Assembly (NCBI GenBank): GCA_012514255.1
Contig: JAAZAP010000147.1
Coordinates: 1 to 5,368, forward strand
DNA: 5,368 nt
DNA from: Bacteroidales bacterium
GTDB lineage: Bacteria > Bacteroidota > Bacteroidia > Bacteroidales > VadinHA17
Direction of reading: 5' to 3'
Below the pieces are notes generated by a model. It was not told the origin of the DNA, searched no databases, and saw only the letters and a program-made list of their open reading frames with translations. Shown here piece after piece: positions 1 to 5,368 of the stretch. Positions within the stretch are counted from its first letter, which is position 1. The number at the start of each line of letters is the position of its first letter. A program made the position numbers and the translations under genes.

Positions 1-397
1 CTCCGCAGTTGTCCGTGTACAGTGCTGCTATCTCTGACTCGGTGGGGCCGGCAGGGATGTCCGCATAACACAGATCCATGTCTGTCTGACCCGTCGGGAA
101 CACGCCCGTCAGCGATGGAGGTGTAGTGTCATCTATATTTATCGTGTGAGTGACTGTGGAGTAATTATTGGCAGCATCAGTTATTGTATATGTTCTCGTG
201 ATAACAATCTGACAGGATCCGGAAGGCAAGTCACTGTGTGTAATGATCAAAGAGGCATCCGGGGTACAATTATCACTTATACTTATTCCCATAGTCTCCA
301 ATTCCGCTACTGAAGTTACAGCTGCAGGAGCAGCGCTGACATCACAGCCCTCCAGCGTCGTGGCTGGGATAACTCCGGTGATAACAGGCGGCGCAGT
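1..397 (-). repeat. Start of an HYR-like repeat array (one complete unit and part of a second)
   Basis: Two units of about 90 residues share the opening D-T-(A/T)-P-P followed by (V/S)-(I/L)-T-G-V, a mid-unit Cys, and a DNC motif. Unit one spans about residues 680-771 (Cys697, DNC at 721-723, Cys741, then an RTYTITDAANN strand). Unit two starts at about 770 with Cys789 and DNC at 808-810 and runs off the window. The opening Cys residues lie 92 residues apart. Such arrays are common stalks in secreted Bacteroidota proteins. The total number of repeats cannot be told from this window. Confidence 0.7.
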
Positions 398-2434
398 GTC
401 TCCAATAAATACAGTATAGTCAGCAGTAGTAATCTGGCATGATCCTCCAATACTCTCTGTAACTTTTACTATTCCCGGATTAATAATTCCCCAGTCGACC
501 GTTATTGAATTTGTTCCCGGACCCACGGTGAAGGTTCCCCCGGTGACTTCCCAGGAATAATTGTGCCCGGGAACATACGGAGTCGAGTATACCACTCCCG
601 TTGCTCCCGGACAAACAGTATCCGGTCCGGTAATGACAGGTGACGGTGGGCGCCCCGTAATGATATTTATATTTACGGTTCCGTGTATATCAAGTACCGG
701 GTCTCCCGGCATGCCCCCGAATTCAACATAGAATCCATCAGGCCTCCAGATGCCAGACCCAATACCATAACCATTGTCATCCCAGGTTCCATCGGTCAGA
801 AAGTGACAAAAATCTTGATCGTTGTCGTTATTAGGTTCACCATCATCCCAATTAGCATAGCCCATTGGTGTGCCATTCTCATCACCAAGCCAGAATGAAG
901 TGCCTTCTTCAGGCCCTGTAACCCACTGCCAGTCGCCCTCTGCAGAATAGAAATCGCTTGCCCCGATCCAGACGGCTCCTCCAGCCATCTGTGAACGAAG
1001 GAATTCATTCTCACCGGCCGAGCCTATTGTGACCAGGTAGCCCTGAGCACCGAAAAGATGCGCGCGGTCAGCGTTCAGCCTCGCCTCATGCCACATCAGG
1101 CGGATTGTTGGCACATACCTGTAGTAATGGCCGGTGGAAGGATTATACCTTTCAAAAGATATTATTATTGCCCTGTTACCGGTGTCAGGATCCGAATTGT
1201 TGTTACTGTAGGCTAGTGTTCTAAGGACACTTTGGAACTGGGATGCAGTAGCCGGACCTTTGAGAATCAGCAGTCCGTATGCCGGTATATATGTCTGTGA
1301 GATGCCAAATGCCGGGGTGATTTCCAGAATATCCTGTCCAGCCTGGAATCCGTTTTCTATCTGGACATATGCAGCATCAATCACCTGGTCCGCAGTATCG
1401 GTAACTGTCAGTTCAGGAGCAATGAGTGTCTGTGAGCCACAATATTCATAATTGCCTGATACATTTAATACGGGAGGTGGGGGCAGGCAGGTAAGTACAT
1501 TGAACACCAATCCGTCAAGATGGAAATGATCAGATCCGGATTGCCGCCTGATCCTTAACCTGTTAGTGTTTTGAGTGGCAGTAACCGTTTCAGTAATGAA
1601 TAGGGGGGATTCGCCATAGAATGGTGTTAACGTTTTTGATGGCCCCCAGGAACTACCATCAGACTCTTCCACTGACATGGTGGAACTGGCAACCCCGGTA
1701 TAATCAACCGGTCTCCATACCAGGCTATATTGCTGACCTGCAGGGATTGTAAATGGCAGATTCAGGATTGCCCATGCTCCACTATTCTCGAAGCGGGCAA
1801 ACCTCCCGTCAGGTGACCCTGAAATATTGGTATAATCATCAACACCGTTATAATCAGAAGTACTCAGGGGCAAAGCATTGCCAGAAAGGATCCTGGCTGT
1901 ATAGCCAGCACCACATGTGTTTGAGTAGCATTTTGTGGTAGTATACGAAATGGCGTCAATAAAGAAATCATTTGTGCCGGATCCCATATATATTCTAAGA
2001 TATCTTGTATCAGTAGCAGCAGTTATCTGTGTGCTGAAAAAAGACTTGGTGGATGTTGAAAGTATTCCACTCTGGGGATGATTAAGAAAGGTTGTACCAT
2101 CCAAAGATTCAGCCCACCAAATAATTGCTGATCCTAACATGCTCTGGTGTTGTCTCAAGAAAAAAGAATAGGTTTGTCCGGCCCACACAGTATCAGAGAG
2201 GTCAACAATAATATACTGTCCGTTATGGCTGAAATATGCAGCGTTCCCATCAGGGGCTCCGAGTGCATTTGATCCGGTAGACCACTCATAAGCATGATCA
2301 TCCAGAAGGATTGATGCGTACCCCTGAACTTCAAAAGGGGTCCCTGAACCGCATTGCGCGGAAACAGGAGTCTCAAAAAAAAGAATCAAAATCGTTGCCA
2401 GCAATGAAAAAACTGCTGTTCGTTTCTTCAACAT
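1..2434 (-). CDS. Large secreted multidomain protein with C-type lectin-like, cadherin-like, PKD-like and HYR-like domains (partial, C-terminus missing)
   Basis: One open frame of 811 codons runs from ATG at 2434 to the left edge with no stop, so the C-terminus is missing. No other ATG lies between this start and an in-frame upstream TAA. Residues 1-26 form a signal peptide (KKR, a hydrophobic core, then VSA before QC). Next come two similar Cys-bounded modules (28-169 and 174-316), a short proline linker (LPPPP), a cadherin-like repeat (about 318-435), a C-type lectin-like domain (about 446-572), a PKD-like domain (about 597-680) and an HYR-like repeat (about 680-771), with a second one starting at 770. 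The architecture fits an exported adhesin or glycan-binding protein of Bacteroidota. Sugar binding is inferred from the EPN motif at 533-535. A type IX secretion or gliding-type C-terminal domain would be expected beyond the window but is not seen. The gene follows a terminator, so it is probably a separate transcription unit. Ligand and exact role are unknown. Confidence 0.9.
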   Translation of the reverse strand, partial: MLKKRTAVFSLLATILILFFETPVSAQCGSGTPFEVQGYASILLDDHAYEWSTGSNALGAPDGNAAYFSHNGQYIIVDLSDTVWAGQTYSFFLRQHQSMLGSAIIWWAESLDGTTFLNHPQSGILSTSTKSFFSTQITAATDTRYLRIYMGSGTNDFFIDAISYTTTKCYSNTCGAGYTARILSGNALPLSTSDYNGVDDYTNISGSPDGRFARFENSGAWAILNLPFTIPAGQQYSLVWRPVDYTGVASSTMSVEESDGSSWGPSKTLTPFYGESPLFITETVTATQNTNRLRIRRQSGSDHFHLDGLVFNVLTCLPPPPVLNVSGNYEYCGSQTLIAPELTVTDTADQVIDAAYVQIENGFQAGQDILEITPAFGISQTYIPAYGLLILKGPATASQFQSVLRTLAYSNNNSDPDTGNRAIIISFERYNPSTGHYYRYVPTIRLMWHEARLNADRAHLFGAQGYLVTIGSAGENEFLRSQMAGGAVWIGASDFYSAEGDWQWVTGPEEGTSFWLGDENGTPMGYANWDDGEPNNDNDQDFCHFLTDGTWDDNGYGIGSGIWRPDGFYVEFGGMPGDPVLDIHGTVNINIITGRPPSPVITGPDTVCPGATGVVYSTPYVPGHNYSWEVTGGTFTVGPGTNSITVDWGIINPGIVKVTESIGGSCQITTADYTVFIGDTAPPVITGVIPATTLEGCDVSAAPAAVTSVAELETMGISISDNCTPDASLIITHSDLPSGSCQIVITRTYTITDAANNYSTVTHTINIDDTTPPSLTGVFPTGQTDMDLCYADIPAGPTESEIAALYTDNCG
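395..646 (-). other. PKD-like / Ig-like domain in the large secreted protein
   Basis: Residues about 597-680 read as a Bacteroidota-type PKD-like unit: ITGPDTVCPG at the start, then VVYSTPYVPGHNYSWEV, GGTFTVGPGTNSITVDWG and a closing strand with Cys666. The Y-x-W-x-V core and the ITVDWG strand are typical of such domains in secreted proteins of this phylum. Cys608 and Cys666 could pair. The role is probably structural, spacing the lectin domain from the surface. Confidence 0.65.
719..1099 (-). other. C-type lectin-like domain in the large secreted protein
   Basis: Residues about 446-572 show the order of motifs of a C-type lectin fold: a helix W-H-E-A-R-L-N-A at about 448-455, YLVTI at 466-470 followed by ENEFL, the WIG core motif at 489-491, the segment DWQWVTG at 501-507, the sugar/calcium loop EPN at 533-535 within NWDDGEPNN, and TWDDN at 550-554 in place of the usual WND. 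The final strand reads FYVEF. In animal lectins EPN favours mannose-type sugars, so a similar preference is possible here. The usual disulfide cysteines are absent except Cys543, which is seen in many bacterial versions. Confidence 0.85.
1130..1483 (-). other. Cadherin-like repeat region in the large secreted protein
   Basis: Residues about 318-435 contain the series LTVTDTADQVIDAAYVQI, then GLLILKGPATASQFQSVL, then RTLAYSNNNSDPDTGNRAI. This matches the pattern of a cadherin-like or Ig-like repeat common in large bacterial adhesins, where a Thr/Asp-rich strand is followed by an L-x-L-x-G-x-A-(T/S)-x-x-(Q/Y)-(F/Y) helix-like segment and an (L/V)-x-Y-x-N turn. Such repeats usually act as spacers. 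Only one copy is present here, between the N-terminal modules and the lectin domain. Confidence 0.55.
1487..2353 (-). repeat. Tandem pair of diverged, Cys-bounded beta-sandwich-like modules (protein-level duplication)
   Basis: Residues 28-169 and 174-316 appear to be two copies of one module. Both begin and end with Cys, 141 and 142 residues apart. Aligned segments include APDGNAAYF with SPDGRFARF, VWAGQTYSF with IPAGQQYSL, and RYLRIYMGSGTNDFFIDAI with NRLRIRRQSGSDHFHLDGL. The spacing of hydrophobic strands and the ending with a (F/H)xxD pair resemble galactose-binding or carbohydrate-binding jelly-roll folds, but I cannot assign a named family. The paired Cys residues could form one disulfide that closes each module. 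At DNA level the copies are too diverged to recombine. Confidence 0.65.
2357..2434 (-). other. Signal peptide of the large secreted protein
   Basis: Residues 1-26 have a basic N-region (MLKKR), a hydrophobic core rich in Leu, Ile and Phe (about 8-20) and a polar end with the AxA-like site VSA, followed by QCGS. This is a classical Sec type I signal with predicted cleavage after Ala26. Cys28 is preceded by Gln rather than Ala, Gly or Ser, so it does not make a good lipobox and a lipoprotein is less likely. Confidence 0.8.
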
Positions 2435-2470
2435 TCTACAGGTAAAATTTGTTGTCCCTTCAACTACTGT

Positions 2471-2494
2471 CCGTTACTTATACTGATCTAACGG
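2471..2494. promoter_or_regulatory. Short inverted repeat upstream of the secreted protein gene, possible operator or leader hairpin
   Basis: The arms CCGTTA and TAACGG are perfect inverted copies separated by 12 bases. The near arm lies 36 bases upstream of the ATG at 2434. The site sits where a promoter, operator or leader hairpin would be expected, but a 6-base arm can arise by chance. A 7-base word (GTTACTT on the plus strand) in this element recurs 29 bases away, at 2502-2508. Function is a guess. Confidence 0.25.
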
Positions 2495-2549
2495 AAAAAT
2501 GGTTACTTCATTGCAGAACATTTTATCTCTTAAGGCGTGAATTTCATTG

Positions 2550-2581
2550 AAAAAAAAGATGCCGGCAACCTGTGCCGGCAT
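2550..2581 (-). terminator. Rho-independent terminator of the uppP-truB-queA operon
   Basis: On the minus strand the transcript would form a 9-base-pair stem (arms TGCCGGCA plus one outer A-T pair) with a 5-base loop (CAGGT), followed at once by TC and a run of eight T (2558-2551). It lies about 50 bases after the queA stop, as expected for the operon end. Each arm is itself a palindrome. On the plus strand the hairpin is followed by only a weak T stretch (TGTTTTATT), so activity in that direction is doubtful. Confidence 0.9.
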
Positions 2582-2629
2582 GTTTTATTCACAATGCCTG
2601 ATGTTTAACAACACCGGAGAGCCTGAATA

Positions 2630-3679
2630 CTAGAGAATTAGCATGGCATCGCCGTAGGTGCCGAACCTGTATTTTTCCTTTACCGCAGTACGGTAGGTAT
2701 CAAACAGCAGATTGTAGCCTGCAAATGCCGAAACCATCATCAGAAGTGTGGAATAGGGCAGGTGGAAGTTACTGACAAGCATATCGGGCACCTTGAACTC
2801 ATAGGGAGGAAAGATGAATTTGTTTGTCCAGCCGTTGAACGGCTTGACCAGTCCCGACGTGGAAACGGAGCTTTCGAGGGTTCTGACCACGGTAGTCCCG
2901 ACAGAGCAGACCCTGTTTTTTCTTTCCTTGGCTCCGTTGATCATTGCCGATGCCTCTTCCGAGATGACAATCCTTTCCGAATCGACCTTATGCTTGGTCA
3001 GGTCCTCCACGTCCACGTTGCGGAAATTTCCAAGACCTACATGCAGTGTTATTTCTGCAAACTCCACTCCCACTATCTCAAGCCTCTTCAGCAGCTCCCT
3101 GCTGAAATGAAGTCCTGCCGTGGGAGCGGCGACAGCGCCTTCATGTTTTGCAAAGATGGTTTGATACCGCTCATTATCCTCGGGCTCAACAGGCCTGTTT
3201 ATGAACTTTGGAAGGGGAGTTTCGCCAAGGGAGAAGAGGGTCTGTTTGAACTCCTCGTAGGTGCCATCAAAGAGGAAACGGAGGGTTCTGCCCCTGGAGG
3301 TGGTATTGTCAATCACCTCGGCAACCAGGAGGTCGTCTTCACCAAAATAAAGTTTATTGCCAATTCTGATCTTCCTTGCAGGATCAACAAGCACATCCCA
3401 GAGTCTCTGTTCACGGTTGAGCTCGCGAAGAAGAAAGACCTCTATCTCAGCTCCGGTCTTCTCCTTGTTGCCGTACAACCTGGCGGGAAAAACCTTGGTG
3501 TTGTTGAAAACAAGCACATCACGCTCCCTGAAGTAGCCGACAATATCTTTAAACATCTTATGTTCAACCTCCCCGGTATCCCTGTGCACTACCATTAAGC
3601 GCGACTCATCCCTGTTTTTTGCAGGATAGAGCGCGATCAATTCCGGGGGTAAATTGTACTTGAATTGAGATAGTTTCAT
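2630..3679 (-). CDS. queA: S-adenosylmethionine:tRNA ribosyltransferase-isomerase QueA
   Basis: A 349-residue cytoplasmic enzyme of queuosine synthesis. It transfers and isomerises the ribosyl part of S-adenosylmethionine onto 7-aminomethyl-7-deazaguanine at tRNA position 34, giving epoxyqueuosine. Family signatures are visible throughout: [11 protein letters not shown] (10-20), [14 protein letters not shown] (57-70), [13 protein letters not shown] (181-193), [10 protein letters not shown] (211-220), [10 protein letters not shown] (261-270), [17 protein letters not shown] (303-319) and the C-terminal [13 protein letters not shown]. Length is normal for the family. The ATG at 3679 is chosen; a TTG two codons upstream is possible but gives no better fit. 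It follows truB by 27 bases and is the last gene before the terminator. The GLGNFR and KHKVDSE segments differ from the proteobacterial form but appear to be the usual form in Bacteroidota. No tgt or queG lies nearby in the window. Confidence 0.97.
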   Translation of the reverse strand: MKLSQFKYNLPPELIALYPAKNRDESRLMVVHRDTGEVEHKMFKDIVGYFRERDVLVFNNTKVFPARLYGNKEKTGAEIEVFLLRELNREQRLWDVLVDPARKIRIGNKLYFGEDDLLVAEVIDNTTSRGRTLRFLFDGTYEEFKQTLFSLGETPLPKFINRPVEPEDNERYQTIFAKHEGAVAAPTAGLHFSRELLKRLEIVGVEFAEITLHVGLGNFRNVDVEDLTKHKVDSERIVISEEASAMINGAKERKNRVCSVGTTVVRTLESSVSTSGLVKPFNGWTNKFIFPPYEFKVPDMLVSNFHLPYSTLLMMVSAFAGYNLLFDTYRTAVKEKYRFGTYGDAMLIL

Positions 3680-3706
3680 AATCAAAATCCGTTAGTGCAA
3701 GAATAT

Positions 3707-4429
3707 TTATACGAATGAATTCCTGCTTTGTTTCATATTTTCAAGAAAAAAAATCAACTCTTCAACAGTAATGGCCTTTTCAAGGCGAAAATCACCGATA
3801 GCATTACGTACGAGGCTTCTCAGGTGAGCTCCGCTGTCAAGAGCCAGACCCAGGTCACGTGCAAAGGCCCTGACGTAAGTGCCTTTGCTGCATACAACCC
3901 GTATGGATGCATCCGTGCCAGTGTAGTCAAGCAGCTCAAGCTCGCGGAAGACCACCTTCACCCTGTCGAGTTTCCTGTCAATCTTCTTCCTGGCAAGCTC
4001 ATAAGCCCTCTTTCCGTCAACGAATTTGGCAGAGAAGAGAGGGGGTTCCTGTTCCTGTTCACCCATAAAATTTTTCAGCTTCTCACTTATCATTCCGCCA
4101 GTAATATGACCGGCAGGATACTCTCCGTCCACCTCGCTTTCAAGGTCAAATGACGGGGTGGTCTGGCCGAAGCGTATCATGGCCGTATACTCCTTGTCCA
4201 GATCCCTGAACTCCTCAACCCTTTTAGTTGCCTTCCCGGTACATATGATCATCAGCCCTGTAGCCAGGGGATCAAGTGTCCCGGCATGGCCCACCTTCAG
4301 TTTTTTCAGTCCGCAGTGATGACGAAGTGCGTGCTTCACCTTGTTGACAAGGTCAAAGGAGGTCCAGTACAGCGGCTTGTTCAGCAGCAGCACCTCACCA
4401 TCCTCGAAGTCAGAGCAGTTCTTCAGCAC
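3707..4429 (-). CDS. truB: tRNA pseudouridine(55) synthase TruB
   Basis: This enzyme makes pseudouridine at position 55 in the T-loop of most tRNAs. With the GTG start at 4429 it has 240 residues. Visible signatures are GEVLLLNKPLYWTSFDLVNK (11-30), the catalytic motif KVGHAGTLDPLATG (45-58) with nucleophile Asp53, KEYTAMIRFGQTTPSFD (79-95), and CSKGTYVRAFARDLG (180-194), followed by HLRSLVRNAIGDF. It ends soon after the catalytic domain and lacks the C-terminal PUA domain of the Escherichia coli enzyme, as is usual for short Bacteroidota TruB. The GTG start lies 2 bases after the uppP stop and leaves about 10 residues before the conserved GEVLL. An ATG at 4486 would give 259 residues but overlap uppP by 55 bases and add an unconserved-looking leader, so I prefer GTG. 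It is probably co-transcribed and translationally coupled with uppP. Confidence 0.95.
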   Translation of the reverse strand: MLKNCSDFEDGEVLLLNKPLYWTSFDLVNKVKHALRHHCGLKKLKVGHAGTLDPLATGLMIICTGKATKRVEEFRDLDKEYTAMIRFGQTTPSFDLESEVDGEYPAGHITGGMISEKLKNFMGEQEQEPPLFSAKFVDGKRAYELARKKIDRKLDRVKVVFRELELLDYTGTDASIRVVCSKGTYVRAFARDLGLALDSGAHLRSLVRNAIGDFRLEKAITVEELIFFLENMKQSRNSFV

Positions 4430-4431
4430 TT

Positions 4432-5208
4432 TCAGGCAAATATTATCAATGTCAATCCAACCAGAATACAATAGATGGCGAACCATCCAAGTTTACCCTT
4501 CCTCACTAAGTTTATCATCCAGCGGCAGGCGACGTACCCTGAAACAAATGCTGCAACAAATGCTACTGTAAGCGGGAAGAGAACGCTGTTTACAGCCTGG
4601 GGTTCAGTGGAGATTACCTGCATGAAATTGGCTCCGATTATCGGTATAATAACCATCAGGAACGAGAATCGTGCCAGTTCGTTTTTGCTGTTTCCCAGCA
4701 TAAGGCCGGTAGAGATGGTTGACCCCGAACGGGAGACTCCCGGCAGCACTGCCAGTGCCTGTGCAATACCCATCAGAAATGCACCTCCATAGGTGATTGG
4801 TTTATCCCTTTTAGGCACAAAATGACCAATGAGCAAAAACAGTGCGGTAACAAGCAGGAATGAGCCGGTTATGTCCATGTCCGCAACAAACAGAGCTTCT
4901 ACCTTGTCTCTCATTGTAAACCCGACTATTGCCACGGGAATCATTGAAACAATAATTTTCAGCGCATAGACCATCTCATCATTCATGGTAAACCGAAAGA
5001 CTCCCTTCAGCAACTTCACTATCTCCTTCCAGAATACCACCAGTATACTGAGCACTGTAGCCCCGTGCACAGCCACGGAGAAGAGGAAACTCTCCTCAAT
5101 TCCTCCGAACAGATATTTCACAATCTCCAGGTGCCCGTCGCTGCTGACCGGTAAAAATTCAGTCAATCCCTGTACCAGTCCAAAGATCAGGGCTTCATAC
5201 CAATTCAT
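4432..5208 (-). CDS. uppP: Undecaprenyl-diphosphate phosphatase UppP (BacA family)
   Basis: An integral membrane phosphatase of 258 residues. It converts undecaprenyl diphosphate to undecaprenyl phosphate, recycling the lipid carrier for peptidoglycan and surface glycans; overproduction in other bacteria gives bacitracin resistance. The (E/Q)xxxE motif is seen as QGLTE (13-17), followed by FLPVSSDGH (18-26), and the second active-site motif PGVSRSGST is at 156-164 with Arg160. Hydrophobic segments lie at about 44-60, 82-98, 114-130, 141-157, 182-199, 207-226 and 241-257. Length is slightly shorter than the Escherichia coli protein (273), normal for the family. The ATG at 5208 is chosen over a TTG three codons upstream because it starts directly before the conserved first helix. 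It lies 33 bases after the DUF3098 gene and 2 bases before truB. An Asp sits where Thr or Ser usually follows the SS pair. Confidence 0.96.
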   Translation of the reverse strand: MNWYEALIFGLVQGLTEFLPVSSDGHLEIVKYLFGGIEESFLFSVAVHGATVLSILVVFWKEIVKLLKGVFRFTMNDEMVYALKIIVSMIPVAIVGFTMRDKVEALFVADMDITGSFLLVTALFLLIGHFVPKRDKPITYGGAFLMGIAQALAVLPGVSRSGSTISTGLMLGNSKNELARFSFLMVIIPIIGANFMQVISTEPQAVNSVLFPLTVAFVAAFVSGYVACRWMINLVRKGKLGWFAIYCILVGLTLIIFA

Positions 5209-5241
5209 TATTAACAATCAGATTAAGCAAGACCTTCAATT

Positions 5242-5368
5242 CTATTCCCTGGGCCTCTTCATTATGGCATAAATCTCAAAAATAAATCCGGCCAGCACGA
5301 TCAGCGGAGCGAGGGTGACCCTGCGAAAACTGAAGATATCCTCAGAAAACACCTTTGGGTCATCAGAC
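5242..5368 (-). CDS. DUF3098 family membrane protein, C-terminal fragment (start outside window)
   Basis: Only the last 41 residues and the TAG stop are present. The frame reads SDDPKVFSEDIFSFRRVTL, then a hydrophobic segment (APLIVLAGFIFEIYAIM) and the basic tail KRPRE. The D-P-x-V-F-x-x-x-I-F-S-F-R-R pattern followed by a terminal membrane helix is what I know from short Bacteroidota DUF3098 proteins, which usually have two membrane helices, about 70-90 residues, and sit between ftsX and uppP. The function of the family is unknown; its place beside cell-division and lipid-carrier genes suggests a cell-envelope role. The family call rests on recall of the pattern and on synteny. Confidence 0.8.
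   Translation of the reverse strand, partial: SDDPKVFSEDIFSFRRVTLAPLIVLAGFIFEIYAIMKRPRE

Larger units (their letters stand above)
2435..2629. other. Intergenic region between queA and the large secreted protein gene
   Basis: These 195 bases contain no credible gene. The half nearer queA holds the operon terminator; the other half must carry the promoter and leader of the secreted protein gene. I looked for a Bacteroidota -7 element of the form TAnnTTTG on the minus strand and found no clear match. No Shine-Dalgarno sequence precedes the ATG at 2434, as is normal in this phylum. Confidence 0.7.

Noticed and set aside
796..1014. Minus-strand open frame of 72 codons inside the lectin domain region
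   Set aside because: It is out of frame with the lectin motifs that are clearly encoded here and shows no features of its own.
2155..2376. Minus-strand open frame of 73 codons in another frame of the large secreted protein gene
   Set aside because: It overlaps the signal peptide and first module in a different frame; the large frame has coherent domains throughout, so this one is a shadow.
2357..2434. Lipoprotein signal because of the Cys shortly after the hydrophobic core
   Set aside because: The residue before Cys28 is Gln, which does not fit a lipobox; the VSA site two residues earlier fits ordinary signal peptidase cleavage better.
2435..2550. Riboswitch or preQ1 element near queA
   Set aside because: The region is downstream of queA, not upstream, and shows no recognisable riboswitch core.
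2762..3598. Plus-strand open frame of 278 codons opposite queA
   Set aside because: It lies wholly antisense to a clear, full-length queA with all family motifs. Its translation shows no recognisable domain and it is best explained as a by-product of queA codon use.
3728..4153. Plus-strand open frame of 141 codons opposite truB
   Set aside because: It is antisense to conserved truB motifs, has no recognisable domain, and has no plausible operon context.
1..5368. Novel defence, mobile or CRISPR-type system
   Set aside because: I saw no direct-repeat array, transposase, integrase, nuclease or toxin-antitoxin pair; the genes present are a core operon and one secreted protein.

Overview
The window looks like a chromosomal segment from a member of the Bacteroidota, probably a Bacteroidales-like or related environmental lineage. 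The evidence is the gene order DUF3098 - uppP - truB - queA, a short TruB with no C-terminal PUA domain, the absence of clear Shine-Dalgarno sequences before the starts, and a large secreted protein with PKD-like and HYR-like repeats. All five genes lie on the minus strand, so transcription runs from high to low coordinates.

From the right edge to about 2630 is a tight housekeeping operon. It holds the C-terminal end of a DUF3098 membrane protein (5242-5368, start outside the window), then uppP (undecaprenyl-diphosphate phosphatase, 4432-5208), truB (tRNA pseudouridine-55 synthase, 3707-4429) and queA (queuosine tRNA-ribosyltransferase-isomerase, 2630-3679). Gaps are 33, 2 and 27 bases. The operon joins lipid-carrier recycling for the cell wall with two tRNA modifications. 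A strong intrinsic terminator (about 2550-2581) closes it.

The region from 2435 to 2629 is non-coding. It carries the operon terminator and, upstream of the next gene, a small inverted repeat that might be regulatory. I found no convincing Bacteroidota-type promoter (TAnnTTTG) there.

From 2434 down to base 1 is one uninterrupted reading frame of at least 811 codons that runs off the left edge. It encodes a modular secreted protein. In order it has a signal peptide, two duplicated Cys-bounded beta-sandwich-like modules, a cadherin-like repeat, a C-type lectin-like domain with an EPN sugar-binding motif, a PKD-like domain, and the start of an HYR-like repeat array. It is probably a surface or secreted adhesin or carbohydrate-binding protein. 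Its C-terminus, where a secretion or anchoring signal would be expected, is not in the window.

I see no RNA genes, CRISPR arrays, insertion sequences or phage genes. The most unusual item is the lectin-containing protein; the rest is ordinary core genome.
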